Shown here one piece after another: positions 50,564-58,426 of a DNA stretch of 64,000 nucleotides. The notes beneath the pieces are model-generated. The model was not told where the DNA came from. It searched no databases and saw only the letters and a list, made by a program, of their open reading frames with translations. Each line of letters opens with the position of its first letter. Position 1 is the first letter of the stretch. Made by a program: the position numbers and the translations under genes. The DNA lies in NCBI GenBank assembly GCA_965229525.1, contig OZ245886.1:1240001-1304000 (forward strand). Direction: 5' to 3'. Origin of the DNA: HXMU1420-13 sp965229525 (GTDB lineage: Bacteria; Bacteroidota; Rhodothermia; Balneolales; Balneolaceae).

Positions 50564-52072
50564 TTATTTAAACAGTTTTTTCACCCACCCAAAAATTCCC
50601 GTTTCGGATGCATTCCCATCTCTACCACCAGTTAGGCCTTCATAAGTAGGACGTGGCAATGATTTTGGCTTTTCTTTTTTCTTAACCTTAATCGGACCCC
50701 GATTATTCTTCGGTTTCGAAGAATTCCCACTCGATTTTCTTCTTGGGGCTCTATTTTGTTTTTTCTCAATACCGAATTTCGGCTTCTGTTCAGTCAGTTT
50801 CTCCGAGATTTGAATTTCAGAGGGTGAGAAACCCATTTCTTCTGATATGGTTTCCATTACTTCTGCATCCATTTTTGAAACCAGTGAAATCATTTTTGAA
50901 ACAGTATTACCTGATACTAATTCAGCTCGTTTTTGATATTCACTTGTATCACTGGGTACATCATAATTAATGATTTCATCCATCTCAGAACAGTCAACTT
51001 TATCGATAGATAGCCCACCTATTAATAGAACACGCATCTCGTATTTTTTATACCGCTCAAGTCGCTCGGCATACATCGATTCATCCAGATCATCACCTAG
51101 ACTTACAACGCCCCAATTCTTTTTTCTGATAATTTTGAATAATCGATCAGAAGTTCTGCTTGATGCTGAAAAAACCGCCACATGCTTAGAACCAGATTGT
51201 TCTAAATATCCCATCAAGGTTGAGATTTTCATTCTTGGCGGAACTTTGATATACCCTTGATCTGATGAATTTACAGGAGTTTTAGGTGTGATCGAGTCGT
51301 TCGTTTCACTACCATTCGTAATAGGTAAATCCTTTTTCAGGACAACGGATACCGATGCACTCTCCAATTTATTCTCAACATGATCCTGATCCAATTCAAA
51401 GTGTTCGGCATGAGCCACCCCAGCGTCTTCTGATGCAGTTTCTGGCTCCCCATTACTTTCAAACCCAATCAGTTCAGGGTTCTTTAAAGCAATATCAACA
51501 AGCTGCTTGGTTGCAGAATTTTGTTCGCTGGATAAGATTACAATTTGTGGTTCGCAGTCAACAAAACGCAGAATATCCTTAACCCGATTTACCAGGTTGA
51601 ATTGCTGCATTTCATGTGCCTCATCGATCACAATAAGTTTGAGATCTTTAAGCCTTAAATTTTGCTTATCCAGTATTTCAATATATCGCCCGGGATTGGC
51701 TACAATCACCGGTGCACCATCCAATAAAGCTTGTTCTTGTGTAGCTTTATCTCCTTTCATTGCCATTAATGCACTACTAATCTGCGCATGGTAGCCGAGC
51801 GCCCAAACTTGTTCGTCTATATTCTCTGCTCGCTCGATAGATGGTGTTAGAATTAAAACTTGTGTGCCAGTAACCTCTCCGTTCTCGGTAATTTTTTGTA
51901 GTGCCGGAATCAGAAACGCGAGATCATCATTCGAATGCGTTTCTACTAAAACATGCTTTCCTTCTAAGACTATAGGTAGCATTTTTTCCTGGAGAGGTGT
52001 TGGCTTTTCCAAACGTACGTCGGCCAGCCCATTTAATAATTCGGGGCTCAGACCAAATTTTTCAAAAGACAA
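50564..52072 (-). CDS. DEAD-box-like protein with degenerate catalytic motifs
   Basis: A 502-residue protein with the SF2 layout: Q motif FEKFGLSPELLNGLADVRLEKPTPLQ (3-28), domain 1 to about 200, linker of about 80 residues, domain 2 (about 280-400) and a basic tail. Motif Ib (NPGR, 126-129) and motif II (DEAH, 150-153) survive. Motif I, normally A-x-T-G-S/T-G-K-T, reads ETHSNDDL (44-51); motif III is SSE instead of SAT (181-183); motif VI (HRxGRxxR) reads YQKRAELV. It therefore probably cannot hydrolyse ATP as a helicase. The basic tail (KKQNRAPRRKSSGN... KVKKKEK) suggests RNA binding. A homologous ATPase may have been repurposed. Confidence 0.86.
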   Translation of the reverse strand: MSFEKFGLSPELLNGLADVRLEKPTPLQEKMLPIVLEGKHVLVETHSNDDLAFLIPALQKITENGEVTGTQVLILTPSIERAENIDEQVWALGYHAQISSALMAMKGDKATQEQALLDGAPVIVANPGRYIEILDKQNLRLKDLKLIVIDEAHEMQQFNLVNRVKDILRFVDCEPQIVILSSEQNSATKQLVDIALKNPELIGFESNGEPETASEDAGVAHAEHFELDQDHVENKLESASVSVVLKKDLPITNGSETNDSITPKTPVNSSDQGYIKVPPRMKISTLMGYLEQSGSKHVAVFSASSRTSDRLFKIIRKKNWGVVSLGDDLDESMYAERLERYKKYEMRVLLIGGLSIDKVDCSEMDEIINYDVPSDTSEYQKRAELVSGNTVSKMISLVSKMDAEVMETISEEMGFSPSEIQISEKLTEQKPKFGIEKKQNRAPRRKSSGNSSKPKNNRGPIKVKKKEKPKSLPRPTYEGLTGGRDGNASETGIFGWVKKLFK

Positions 52073-52121
52073 TATTACACCTCTTTTCTTTTGGCTATTT
52101 GTTCAATTTTCAAAGATCAAT

Positions 52122-52148
52122 GTTCCTTTTTGGAACGGCGCAAATATA
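52122..52148 (-). promoter_or_regulatory. promoter and 15-bp palindrome before the DEAD-box-like gene
   Basis: Reading the minus strand, TATATTTG (plus positions 52141-52148) matches TAnnTTTG. Just downstream, GTTCC-N5-GGAAC (52122-52136) sits about where transcription would start. It may be an operator or 5'-UTR stem. Confidence 0.45.
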
Positions 52149-52166
52149 CAAAGAACTGAAATAAGC

Positions 52167-53096
52167 TTATTCGTTTTCTTTTGTTAAACCTTCAAATTCG
52201 AGGTATGTCTGGGTAAAGTTTGAATGGAGGTGTAATGTAATTCCTGTTTTTCTAATGATTAACAGGCATAAACCCATAACCAGGAATATTCCTAATGTTC
52301 CGATAAGCCCTCCCTCTGGCCCAAAAGACCCTCCTGTCCAGATTGCTTCTCCTCGCTGTTGAATTTGAATTAATGACCCTTGAATTGGCATTCCACTAAC
52401 TCGGAATCCAAAAATTCCACCCTGAAAGAAATTCCAGGCGAAGTGAATCCCTACAGAATAGGCCAATCTACCTGTAATTAGAAATGGTATGGCCAGCATA
52501 ATCCCGGCAAGAGTGATATTTAAAATTGAAAAGAACGTTACATTTGGGTTTAATCCGTGCGCTACACCAAACACAGAGGAACTAAATAATACAGCAATTA
52601 TAGTGGCTTTTTGAGCATCAATAGCTCCAACGGTAAACCCTTCTTTAAAATTTGGTAGCAGATACGATCGGGTCATTAGTTCTTCATAAAAACCAACACA
52701 CGCCATCTGCATTAAAAAAAGAAGTAGTGGAGCCAACCAACTAGACGATCCAGGTTGATTCCATCGAAAATCGATAAACTCTATCGTTCCTGTAATCAAT
52801 TGAAAACCAAAAATACTGGCCATAACTATTGCCGCAATTATTGATCCCAAACTACATTCCAGCCACCATTTTTTGTGGAGATAAATACCTGCTAGCTGCA
52901 TGCTTGATCGATGATCAACGAAGCGGAACATCATTAAAAAAAATCCAAAGCTTAATGCAGTAGTAAGTAAAAACTGAAATCCACCCATTGGTATAGCATT
53001 ACCTATCATCACAATTGGAAAAGCAAGAAGTATATACACGGTAATTCGAATACCCGCTCGTACACGGTGTTCAGATTTATTCACCACTGGATGCAT
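52167..53096 (-). CDS. CPBP-family intramembrane protease
   Basis: A 309-residue protein with about eight membrane helices. CPBP/Abi signatures are present: EELMTRSYLLPNF (EExxxR type, motif 1), FGVAHGLNPN (FxxxH, motif 2) and HFAWNFFQG (HxxxN, motif 3). Family members are Rce1-like metal-independent or glutamate proteases of the inner membrane, often in peptide maturation or bacteriocin self-immunity. It is divergent from the SRAP gene (66 bp between starts). No peptide gene is next to it. Confidence 0.9.
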   Translation of the reverse strand: MHPVVNKSEHRVRAGIRITVYILLAFPIVMIGNAIPMGGFQFLLTTALSFGFFLMMFRFVDHRSSMQLAGIYLHKKWWLECSLGSIIAAIVMASIFGFQLITGTIEFIDFRWNQPGSSSWLAPLLLFLMQMACVGFYEELMTRSYLLPNFKEGFTVGAIDAQKATIIAVLFSSSVFGVAHGLNPNVTFFSILNITLAGIMLAIPFLITGRLAYSVGIHFAWNFFQGGIFGFRVSGMPIQGSLIQIQQRGEAIWTGGSFGPEGGLIGTLGIFLVMGLCLLIIRKTGITLHLHSNFTQTYLEFEGLTKENE

Positions 53097-53162
53097 ACTA
53101 AAACTCGATTTTTTTGAGTTAACCTAAAATTGAAAATACTATTTGTTCAACTTTGGTGAATT

Positions 53163-53798
53163 ATGGAGCGATTTGTTTTACAAACTACAGCAAATGAAAT
53201 AACCTCTATTTTTGGGGTTACTCCTAATTCTAACTCCATGCTGGAAGCCACGTTTAATGCATCGCCCGGCTATCTGCTACCTTCGATATTTACCGAAAAT
53301 GGACGTAAAACAATTGAATCGTGCATTTGGAATCCAAACCTGCCTACTATTAATATCAATGATTTCATGCATCGAAAAGATGCCGCGAAAACACTTCTCA
53401 ACAACTCATGTATCATACCAATCAGCGGATTTTATCTATGGAAACAGACGGTAAATGACCCACTACCTTTTTATGTACGCATCCATTCACAGGATATTCT
53501 AGGTATCGCCGGCTATTTATCAGAAGTTGATAAATCGCGAAAAAAATTTACTGTGTTCACAAGAAGCGCCGGTGTTCTTCTAAAACCGCTTGACCATACA
53601 ATGCCATGTATTTTAGAAACTCATCAATTTGAAGGATGGATAAATCTTGAAGCGGCTTTAATCGCGAGTACGGGTTTTTTGTCTAATGAAATGATCCCTG
53701 ATATGACTGTTTTTCGAGTGCCGGATCTCGTTAATGATCTCTCAAATAATAGTCCGGATTTGATACAACCAATCCCAAAGCTTCGTGAAGAAGATTAA
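53163..53798 (+). CDS. SRAP (YedK/HMCES-like) protein with degenerate active site
   Basis: A 211-residue SRAP-domain protein. Regions align well with YedK: ATFNASPGYLLP with the YNVAPG strand, CIIPISGFYLWKQ with the C...DGFYEWK segment, and LDHTMPCILE with HDRMPLVL. However, the N-terminus reads MERF where YedK has MCGRF, so the catalytic Cys2 is absent; the active-site Glu of GFYEW is Leu. The His of HxMP remains. YedK/HMCES crosslinks abasic DNA through Cys2, so this protein cannot do that. The change is in frame, so not a simple sequencing frameshift. Ends 4 bp into the convergent MscS gene. Confidence 0.85.
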   Translation: MERFVLQTTANEITSIFGVTPNSNSMLEATFNASPGYLLPSIFTENGRKTIESCIWNPNLPTININDFMHRKDAAKTLLNNSCIIPISGFYLWKQTVNDPLPFYVRIHSQDILGIAGYLSEVDKSRKKFTVFTRSAGVLLKPLDHTMPCILETHQFEGWINLEAALIASTGFLSNEMIPDMTVFRVPDLVNDLSNNSPDLIQPIPKLREED

Positions 53799-54727
53799 CT
53801 TTTAGACTGAGTTCCCGGTTTACCTTCTTTTGGGTTATCGTAATATCGAATAGTAGGATATGCAAAATCGATGGCATCATTTTCTGCAAACTCGTCTAAA
53901 ATTGTTTCCCAAATTTTCTGAGCAGTTCCTCTACGTCTACGAGGATTGGTAAGATATCTGACCGTTAGATTTACACCGCTATCTTTAACGTCGGTATACA
54001 CAATGGGTGTAAGATATTTGAATTCGATTAAATATGATTTTGAAGCTTTTGCAATCTCCGCCTTAGCATTTTCGATAAATTCATTGGATACGTCCAACAC
54101 AACCTCTGAAAGTATCTCTTTGGCTTTTTTCCAGTCGCTCTCGAATGTCACAAGAACCTGAATTTCATTCCAGATAAACTCAAAATCACTCGTATAATTT
54201 GCGAGTTGATTAGTAAACACCTTGTGATTAGGAACATGAATTACACGCCCTGTACTTTGATCTGCATCTACCCAGTTTCCAATCTCAAGTACGGTGAATT
54301 TAAATGGTCGAATGTCAATTACATCTCCTTTTATGGTGTCTAATTCAATTCGATCGCCCACATCAAATGGCTTTCTCCATATGATGAAAAGAAACGCTGC
54401 TAAATCAGTAACCGGATCTTTCAAAGCGATGGCAATACCCGCACTTAAAAGCCCAAGGAAAGTGGCGATAGATTCAATTCCAGTAAACCAAATTTGAATT
54501 ACAGCTAAAAAACCAATAAAAAAACTGGCGTATGATAGGTTTTTCCTCCACTTATACTGTATGCGTTTACTCTCTGTGTTTTTATTGACAACACGAAGAA
54601 TAATCAGCCTAATCAGCCCCAGTAATATAAAAATAGCAATCGTTTCAATAACCTTAATGGTTAGATCAGGAGAATTTTGAAAGAATTGTACAATCTGATC
54701 TCTGGTATTTGAAATTGAATCACCCAT
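53795..54727 (-). CDS. MscS-family mechanosensitive ion channel
   Basis: A 310-residue protein with three membrane helices (about 21-45, 63-82 and 85-115). The pore helix region GLLSAGIAIALKDPVTDLAAFLFIIWRKPFDVGDRIEL and VPNHKVFTNQLANYT are classic MscS motifs. The C-terminal alpha/beta domain (about 160-290) forms the cytoplasmic cage. It releases solutes under hypo-osmotic stress. It is convergent with the SRAP gene (4-bp overlap) and divergent from secG. Confidence 0.93.
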   Translation of the reverse strand: MGDSISNTRDQIVQFFQNSPDLTIKVIETIAIFILLGLIRLIILRVVNKNTESKRIQYKWRKNLSYASFFIGFLAVIQIWFTGIESIATFLGLLSAGIAIALKDPVTDLAAFLFIIWRKPFDVGDRIELDTIKGDVIDIRPFKFTVLEIGNWVDADQSTGRVIHVPNHKVFTNQLANYTSDFEFIWNEIQVLVTFESDWKKAKEILSEVVLDVSNEFIENAKAEIAKASKSYLIEFKYLTPIVYTDVKDSGVNLTVRYLTNPRRRRGTAQKIWETILDEFAENDAIDFAYPTIRYYDNPKEGKPGTQSKS

Positions 54728-54751
54728 TTATACACCCCTTAAAGCTTTTGC

Positions 54752-54782
54752 TTGGCATCATTTTTAAATTTGGGTATCTTTG
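54752..54782 (+). promoter_or_regulatory. Bacteroidota-type promoter of secG
   Basis: TTG (54752-54754), 20 bp spacer, and TATCTTTG (54775-54782), an exact TAnnTTTG match, 30 bp before secG. Confidence 0.72.
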
Positions 54783-54812
54783 TAGTCTTTCAAAAGTTTA
54801 GTTGATTATAAA

Positions 54813-55196
54813 ATGCTTTACAACATAATTATTGTAGTTATTACAATTATCTGTGCACTCTTAACATTGGTAGTGCTTTTACAAAACGGTCAGGGGCAAG
54901 GTTTATCTGGAATTGGCGGTGGCGGTGGCGGTCTTGATGCCGGTGCAGGTGGACTTGGAGCCAGAAGAACTGCAGACCTTCTTTCTAAAGCTACTTCAAT
55001 TTTAGGTGCTGCTTTTTTAGTTCTTTGCGTTCTCGCAAATTTTGCAATCGACCGACAGACTCAAGCCAACTCTGTACTTCAGCAGGGCGCACCTTTAAAT
55101 GATATTGGTGCTCCATCAAATACACAGTCGGCTATTCCTAGTCAGGCACCTCCTCCCGCAGCTACGGATGATGGCGGTTCCAACAATGATAATTAG
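54813..55196 (+). CDS. secG: protein translocase subunit SecG
   Basis: A 127-residue protein with two hydrophobic helices (about 3-23 and 62-82) separated by a Gly-rich loop (LSGIGGGGGGLDAGAGGLGARRTADLLSKAT), the SecG pattern, and a low-complexity C-terminal tail rich in Pro, Ala, Gln and Asn. SecG joins SecYE to speed protein export across the inner membrane. The tail is longer than in E. coli SecG, as is normal in Bacteroidota. It has its own promoter and ends at a hairpin terminator. Confidence 0.93.
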   Translation: MLYNIIIVVITIICALLTLVVLLQNGQGQGLSGIGGGGGGLDAGAGGLGARRTADLLSKATSILGAAFLVLCVLANFAIDRQTQANSVLQQGAPLNDIGAPSNTQSAIPSQAPPPAATDDGGSNNDN

Positions 55197-55213
55197 GAAT
55201 ATTAGTTTTCAGC

Positions 55214-55244
55214 AAAGCCTTCAATTTTTTGAGGGCTTTTTTTT
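55214..55244 (+). terminator. terminator after secG
   Basis: An 11-bp stem (55214-55224 with 55229-55239, one G-T pair), TTTT loop and a T8 tail. Confidence 0.82.
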
Positions 55245-55314
55245 GCTCAAAACTTTTTGAAACTAACATCGTAACTCATCTCTTGTATTCAATACTAATT
55301 GATTAAGTAATTAG

Positions 55315-55345
55315 TTGTAGTACAGATTATCTATAATTAATTTTG
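55315..55345 (+). promoter_or_regulatory. Bacteroidota-type promoter of the M16 protease gene
   Basis: TTG (55315-55317), 20 bp spacer, and TAATTTTG (55338-55345), an exact TAnnTTTG match, 37 bp before the start. Confidence 0.7.
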
Positions 55346-55382
55346 GTCATCTATTTAATTTAAAATCAATCAACTATCTCTC

Positions 55383-58259
55383 ATGAAAAAACTTTTCTTG
55401 GCGCTGATATTTGGCGGCTTAATGTCAACCGGGATATACGCGCAAACACAACTTGTTGAAGAAGTTACTCGCCAGGGTGATGAGATCGTAATTCCATACA
55501 AAAAATACATGTTGGATAATGGTCTCACTCTTATTGTTCACGAAGATCATTCCGACCCATTAGTCCATGTCGATGTAACCTATCACGTAGGATCAGCTCG
55601 AGAAGAATTATATAAATCCGGATTCGCTCACTTTTTTGAGCATATGATGTTCCAGGGATCTGAAAATGTTGCTGACGAAGAACATTTCAAAATTATTAGC
55701 GATGCTGGTGGTACACTTAACGGGACCACCAATCGCGACCGCACCAATTATTTCCAAACGTTGCCAAGCAACCAGCTAGAAACAGCACTTTGGTTAGAAG
55801 CTGATCGAATGGGATTTTTCTTAGATGCAGTAACGCAGGAAAAATTTGAAGTTCAACGTTCTACCGTTAAGAATGAAAAAGCACAGCGATATGATAATAG
55901 CGCGTACGGCGGGTATCTCGAAATTAAAGACGAAACTCTGTATCCATTTGGGCATCCATATTCATGGTTAACCATTGGAAAGGTAGAAGACCTTGATCGA
56001 GTTGATGTTAATGACTTGAAGAATTTCTTCCTTCGCTGGTACGGCCCAAATAATGCCGTGCTAACTGTGGGTGGCGATGTAAATGCTGATGAAGTTGTTG
56101 CTCTTGTTGAGAAATACTTCGGTGTAATTCCAAGAGGCCCGGAAGTTGAAGATCTTGAATTAGGCGAGGTTACGCTGGATGCGGACAGATATGTATCCTA
56201 TGTTGATAAAAACATACGTTTTCCTGCAGTTGTGTTCTCTATGCCAACGGTTCCAAGATTCCACCCTGATGAAGCCCCACTCGATTACCTGGCACAAATT
56301 CTAGGAACAGGTAGAAGCTCTTATTTCTACAAAAAGTTTGTCGAAAACAGTAAAGCTATTCAGGCCGCAGCTAACCACCCTGCTTCAGAATTAGCCGGCG
56401 AGTTTATGATGTTCGTACTCCCTTTCCCTGGACAAACACTTTCTGATTTCGAAGATGAAGTAAGAAACATCTTAACAGAATTTGCAGCTGAAGGGGTTGC
56501 TGATGACGATATGATTAAAATTAAAGCTAGCTTTGAATCTGGGTTTGTAAATGGTCTTCAAAGTGTGGCAGGGAAAGTATCTCAATTGGCTGCCTATGAG
56601 ACTTTCGCTGATAACCCAAACTACATCAAAGATGATATTGATCGTTACAATGCCGTGACAAAAGACGATATCATGCGGGTATTCAATCAGTATATCTACA
56701 ATCAACCGGCAGTTGTACTAAGTATATTACCAGATGATGGTGGTGCTACTGCTCCTGCAAAACCTGATAATTTTGAGCCACAAACAGAAGGAGATAACCC
56801 TTATCCAACTACAGATTACTCCGGTCTGAGTTATACCCGCCCAACTGGTGATACTTTCGATCGAAGTGTTCAGCCAACTCCGGGGCCAGCCCCACTTGTT
56901 CCGATACCAACATTCTGGAAAGCAGAAGCTGCAAATGGAATTAGCTTTATTGGTACAAATTCGAACGAAGTTCCAACAGTGAATATTCAAATTCGAATCA
57001 AAGGTGGCCATACTTTAGATGCATATCACACAGACAAAGCTGGCCTCGCATCTATAACATCAGCAATGATGATGGAATCAACCGAGAACTACACTTCAGA
57101 AGAAATTGCTGAGGAACTGCGAAAAGTAGCTAGTACAATAAGCTTTTCAACAAGTGATAACTCAACGACTATTAATATTGGTACACTAAAGAAAAACCTG
57201 GATCGTACGCTCGAGTTAGCAGAAGAAATGTTGTATCGCCCAGCTTTTAATGATGCTGATTTTGCTCGCATTAAGCAGCAACAAATCGAAGCAATTAAAA
57301 GTACCTACGAAAACCCTACTTCGATAGCTAATCAGGTGTACGATCGATTGCTGTATGGTGATGAACATATCTTGTCAGTACCCGGTAGTGGTATCGAGGA
57401 GACTGTTTCACGAATAACTGCTGATGATGTTCGGGGTTTTTACGAAACCTATTATGCGCCCGAGTTAACTGAGGTTGTTGTTGTTGGCGATATTACACGC
57501 GAAGAAACAATGGCTAGTTTAAGTTTCTTAAACGATTGGGCTAAAACCGGTGCAACCCTTCCGGATTTACCAACTCCATCACCTAGCGATTATATAAAAG
57601 TATACCTTGTTGATAAGGTTGCAGCTCCGCAGTCAGAGATTAGAATTGGTTTCATGACCGGTTTACAATACGACGCAACCGGTGAATACTTTAAAACCAC
57701 GTTGATGAATTACACACTTGGTGGCGCTTTTAACAGTCGAATCAATCTAAACCTACGCGAAGATAAAGGATTCACCTATGGTGCACGGTCTTTCTTCAGC
57801 TCTGATAATGTAAATGGTGAATTTACAGCCTATGCAGGTGTTCGAGCTGATGCAACAGACAGCTCGGTTGTTGAATTTGTAAAGGAAATCAAAAACTTCA
57901 ACGAAAATGGAATTACGGAAGACGAGTTAAGCTTCATGCGTAATTCAATTGGTCAACGTGACGCCAGAAGTTATGAAACGCCCTTCCAGAAAGCTGGTTT
58001 CCTGGGAAGAATAATCCGTTATGACCTACCTGACGATTTTGTTGATACGCAGGCAGAGATCATTCGAACGATTACAAAAGACGAGATTGATGCTTTAGCT
58101 GCAAAACATCTTCAACTTGATAACATGTATATACTGGTTGTGGGTGATGCAGCCTCTCATCGAGATAAGTTGCAGGCTCTTGGCTACGAAGTAGTTGATG
58201 TAAGCGCGAATGGCGATATCATCATGGAGATGCAAGAAAATTCAGGTGGGGAAGAATAA
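55383..58259 (+). CDS. M16-family (pitrilysin-type) zinc protease, exported
   Basis: A 958-residue protease with a signal peptide (ending IYAQ). The inverted zinc motif HFFEH (83-87) and the downstream Glu region (VKNEKAQRYDN) lie in the N-terminal half. The C-terminal half (about 505-930) repeats the M16 fold without the zinc motif; its KGFTYGARSFF-like substrate-binding segment is DKGFTYGARSFFSS. One polypeptide therefore holds both halves of the M16B/M16C clamp. It probably degrades peptides or processes exported proteins in the periplasm. A hairpin terminator follows. Confidence 0.93.
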   Translation: MKKLFLALIFGGLMSTGIYAQTQLVEEVTRQGDEIVIPYKKYMLDNGLTLIVHEDHSDPLVHVDVTYHVGSAREELYKSGFAHFFEHMMFQGSENVADEEHFKIISDAGGTLNGTTNRDRTNYFQTLPSNQLETALWLEADRMGFFLDAVTQEKFEVQRSTVKNEKAQRYDNSAYGGYLEIKDETLYPFGHPYSWLTIGKVEDLDRVDVNDLKNFFLRWYGPNNAVLTVGGDVNADEVVALVEKYFGVIPRGPEVEDLELGEVTLDADRYVSYVDKNIRFPAVVFSMPTVPRFHPDEAPLDYLAQILGTGRSSYFYKKFVENSKAIQAAANHPASELAGEFMMFVLPFPGQTLSDFEDEVRNILTEFAAEGVADDDMIKIKASFESGFVNGLQSVAGKVSQLAAYETFADNPNYIKDDIDRYNAVTKDDIMRVFNQYIYNQPAVVLSILPDDGGATAPAKPDNFEPQTEGDNPYPTTDYSGLSYTRPTGDTFDRSVQPTPGPAPLVPIPTFWKAEAANGISFIGTNSNEVPTVNIQIRIKGGHTLDAYHTDKAGLASITSAMMMESTENYTSEEIAEELRKVASTISFSTSDNSTTINIGTLKKNLDRTLELAEEMLYRPAFNDADFARIKQQQIEAIKSTYENPTSIANQVYDRLLYGDEHILSVPGSGIEETVSRITADDVRGFYETYYAPELTEVVVVGDITREETMASLSFLNDWAKTGATLPDLPTPSPSDYIKVYLVDKVAAPQSEIRIGFMTGLQYDATGEYFKTTLMNYTLGGAFNSRINLNLREDKGFTYGARSFFSSDNVNGEFTAYAGVRADATDSSVVEFVKEIKNFNENGITEDELSFMRNSIGQRDARSYETPFQKAGFLGRIIRYDLPDDFVDTQAEIIRTITKDEIDALAAKHLQLDNMYILVVGDAASHRDKLQALGYEVVDVSANGDIIMEMQENSGGEE

Positions 58260-58281
58260 GTCCTCTCTTACTCTTTTTTTC

Positions 58282-58314
58282 AAAGCCTTCACTTACACAG
58301 TGAAGGCTTTTTTT
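58282..58314 (+). terminator. terminator after the M16 protease gene
   Basis: A perfect 12-bp stem (58282-58293 with 58299-58310), 5-nt loop and T-run. Confidence 0.85.
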
Positions 58315-58426
58315 ATTTCGAATACTGGTTTTACGCCAATTTCAAAAAAACCGTTTATAGCACTTTATAAATTCAAACAACCTCCGATAATCCAATCGTC
58401 AATATTCGTTTTAATCTTAAGAGGTT

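Noticed and set aside
53163..53180. Frameshift or sequencing error removing the SRAP catalytic Cys.
   Set aside because: The change from MCGRF to MERF keeps frame and the rest of the domain aligns; the second active-site residue is also changed.
54900..54960. Glycine-rich tract as a possible frameshift or repeat expansion in secG.
   Set aside because: SecG loops of Bacteroidota are normally Gly-rich and the reading frame continues cleanly.
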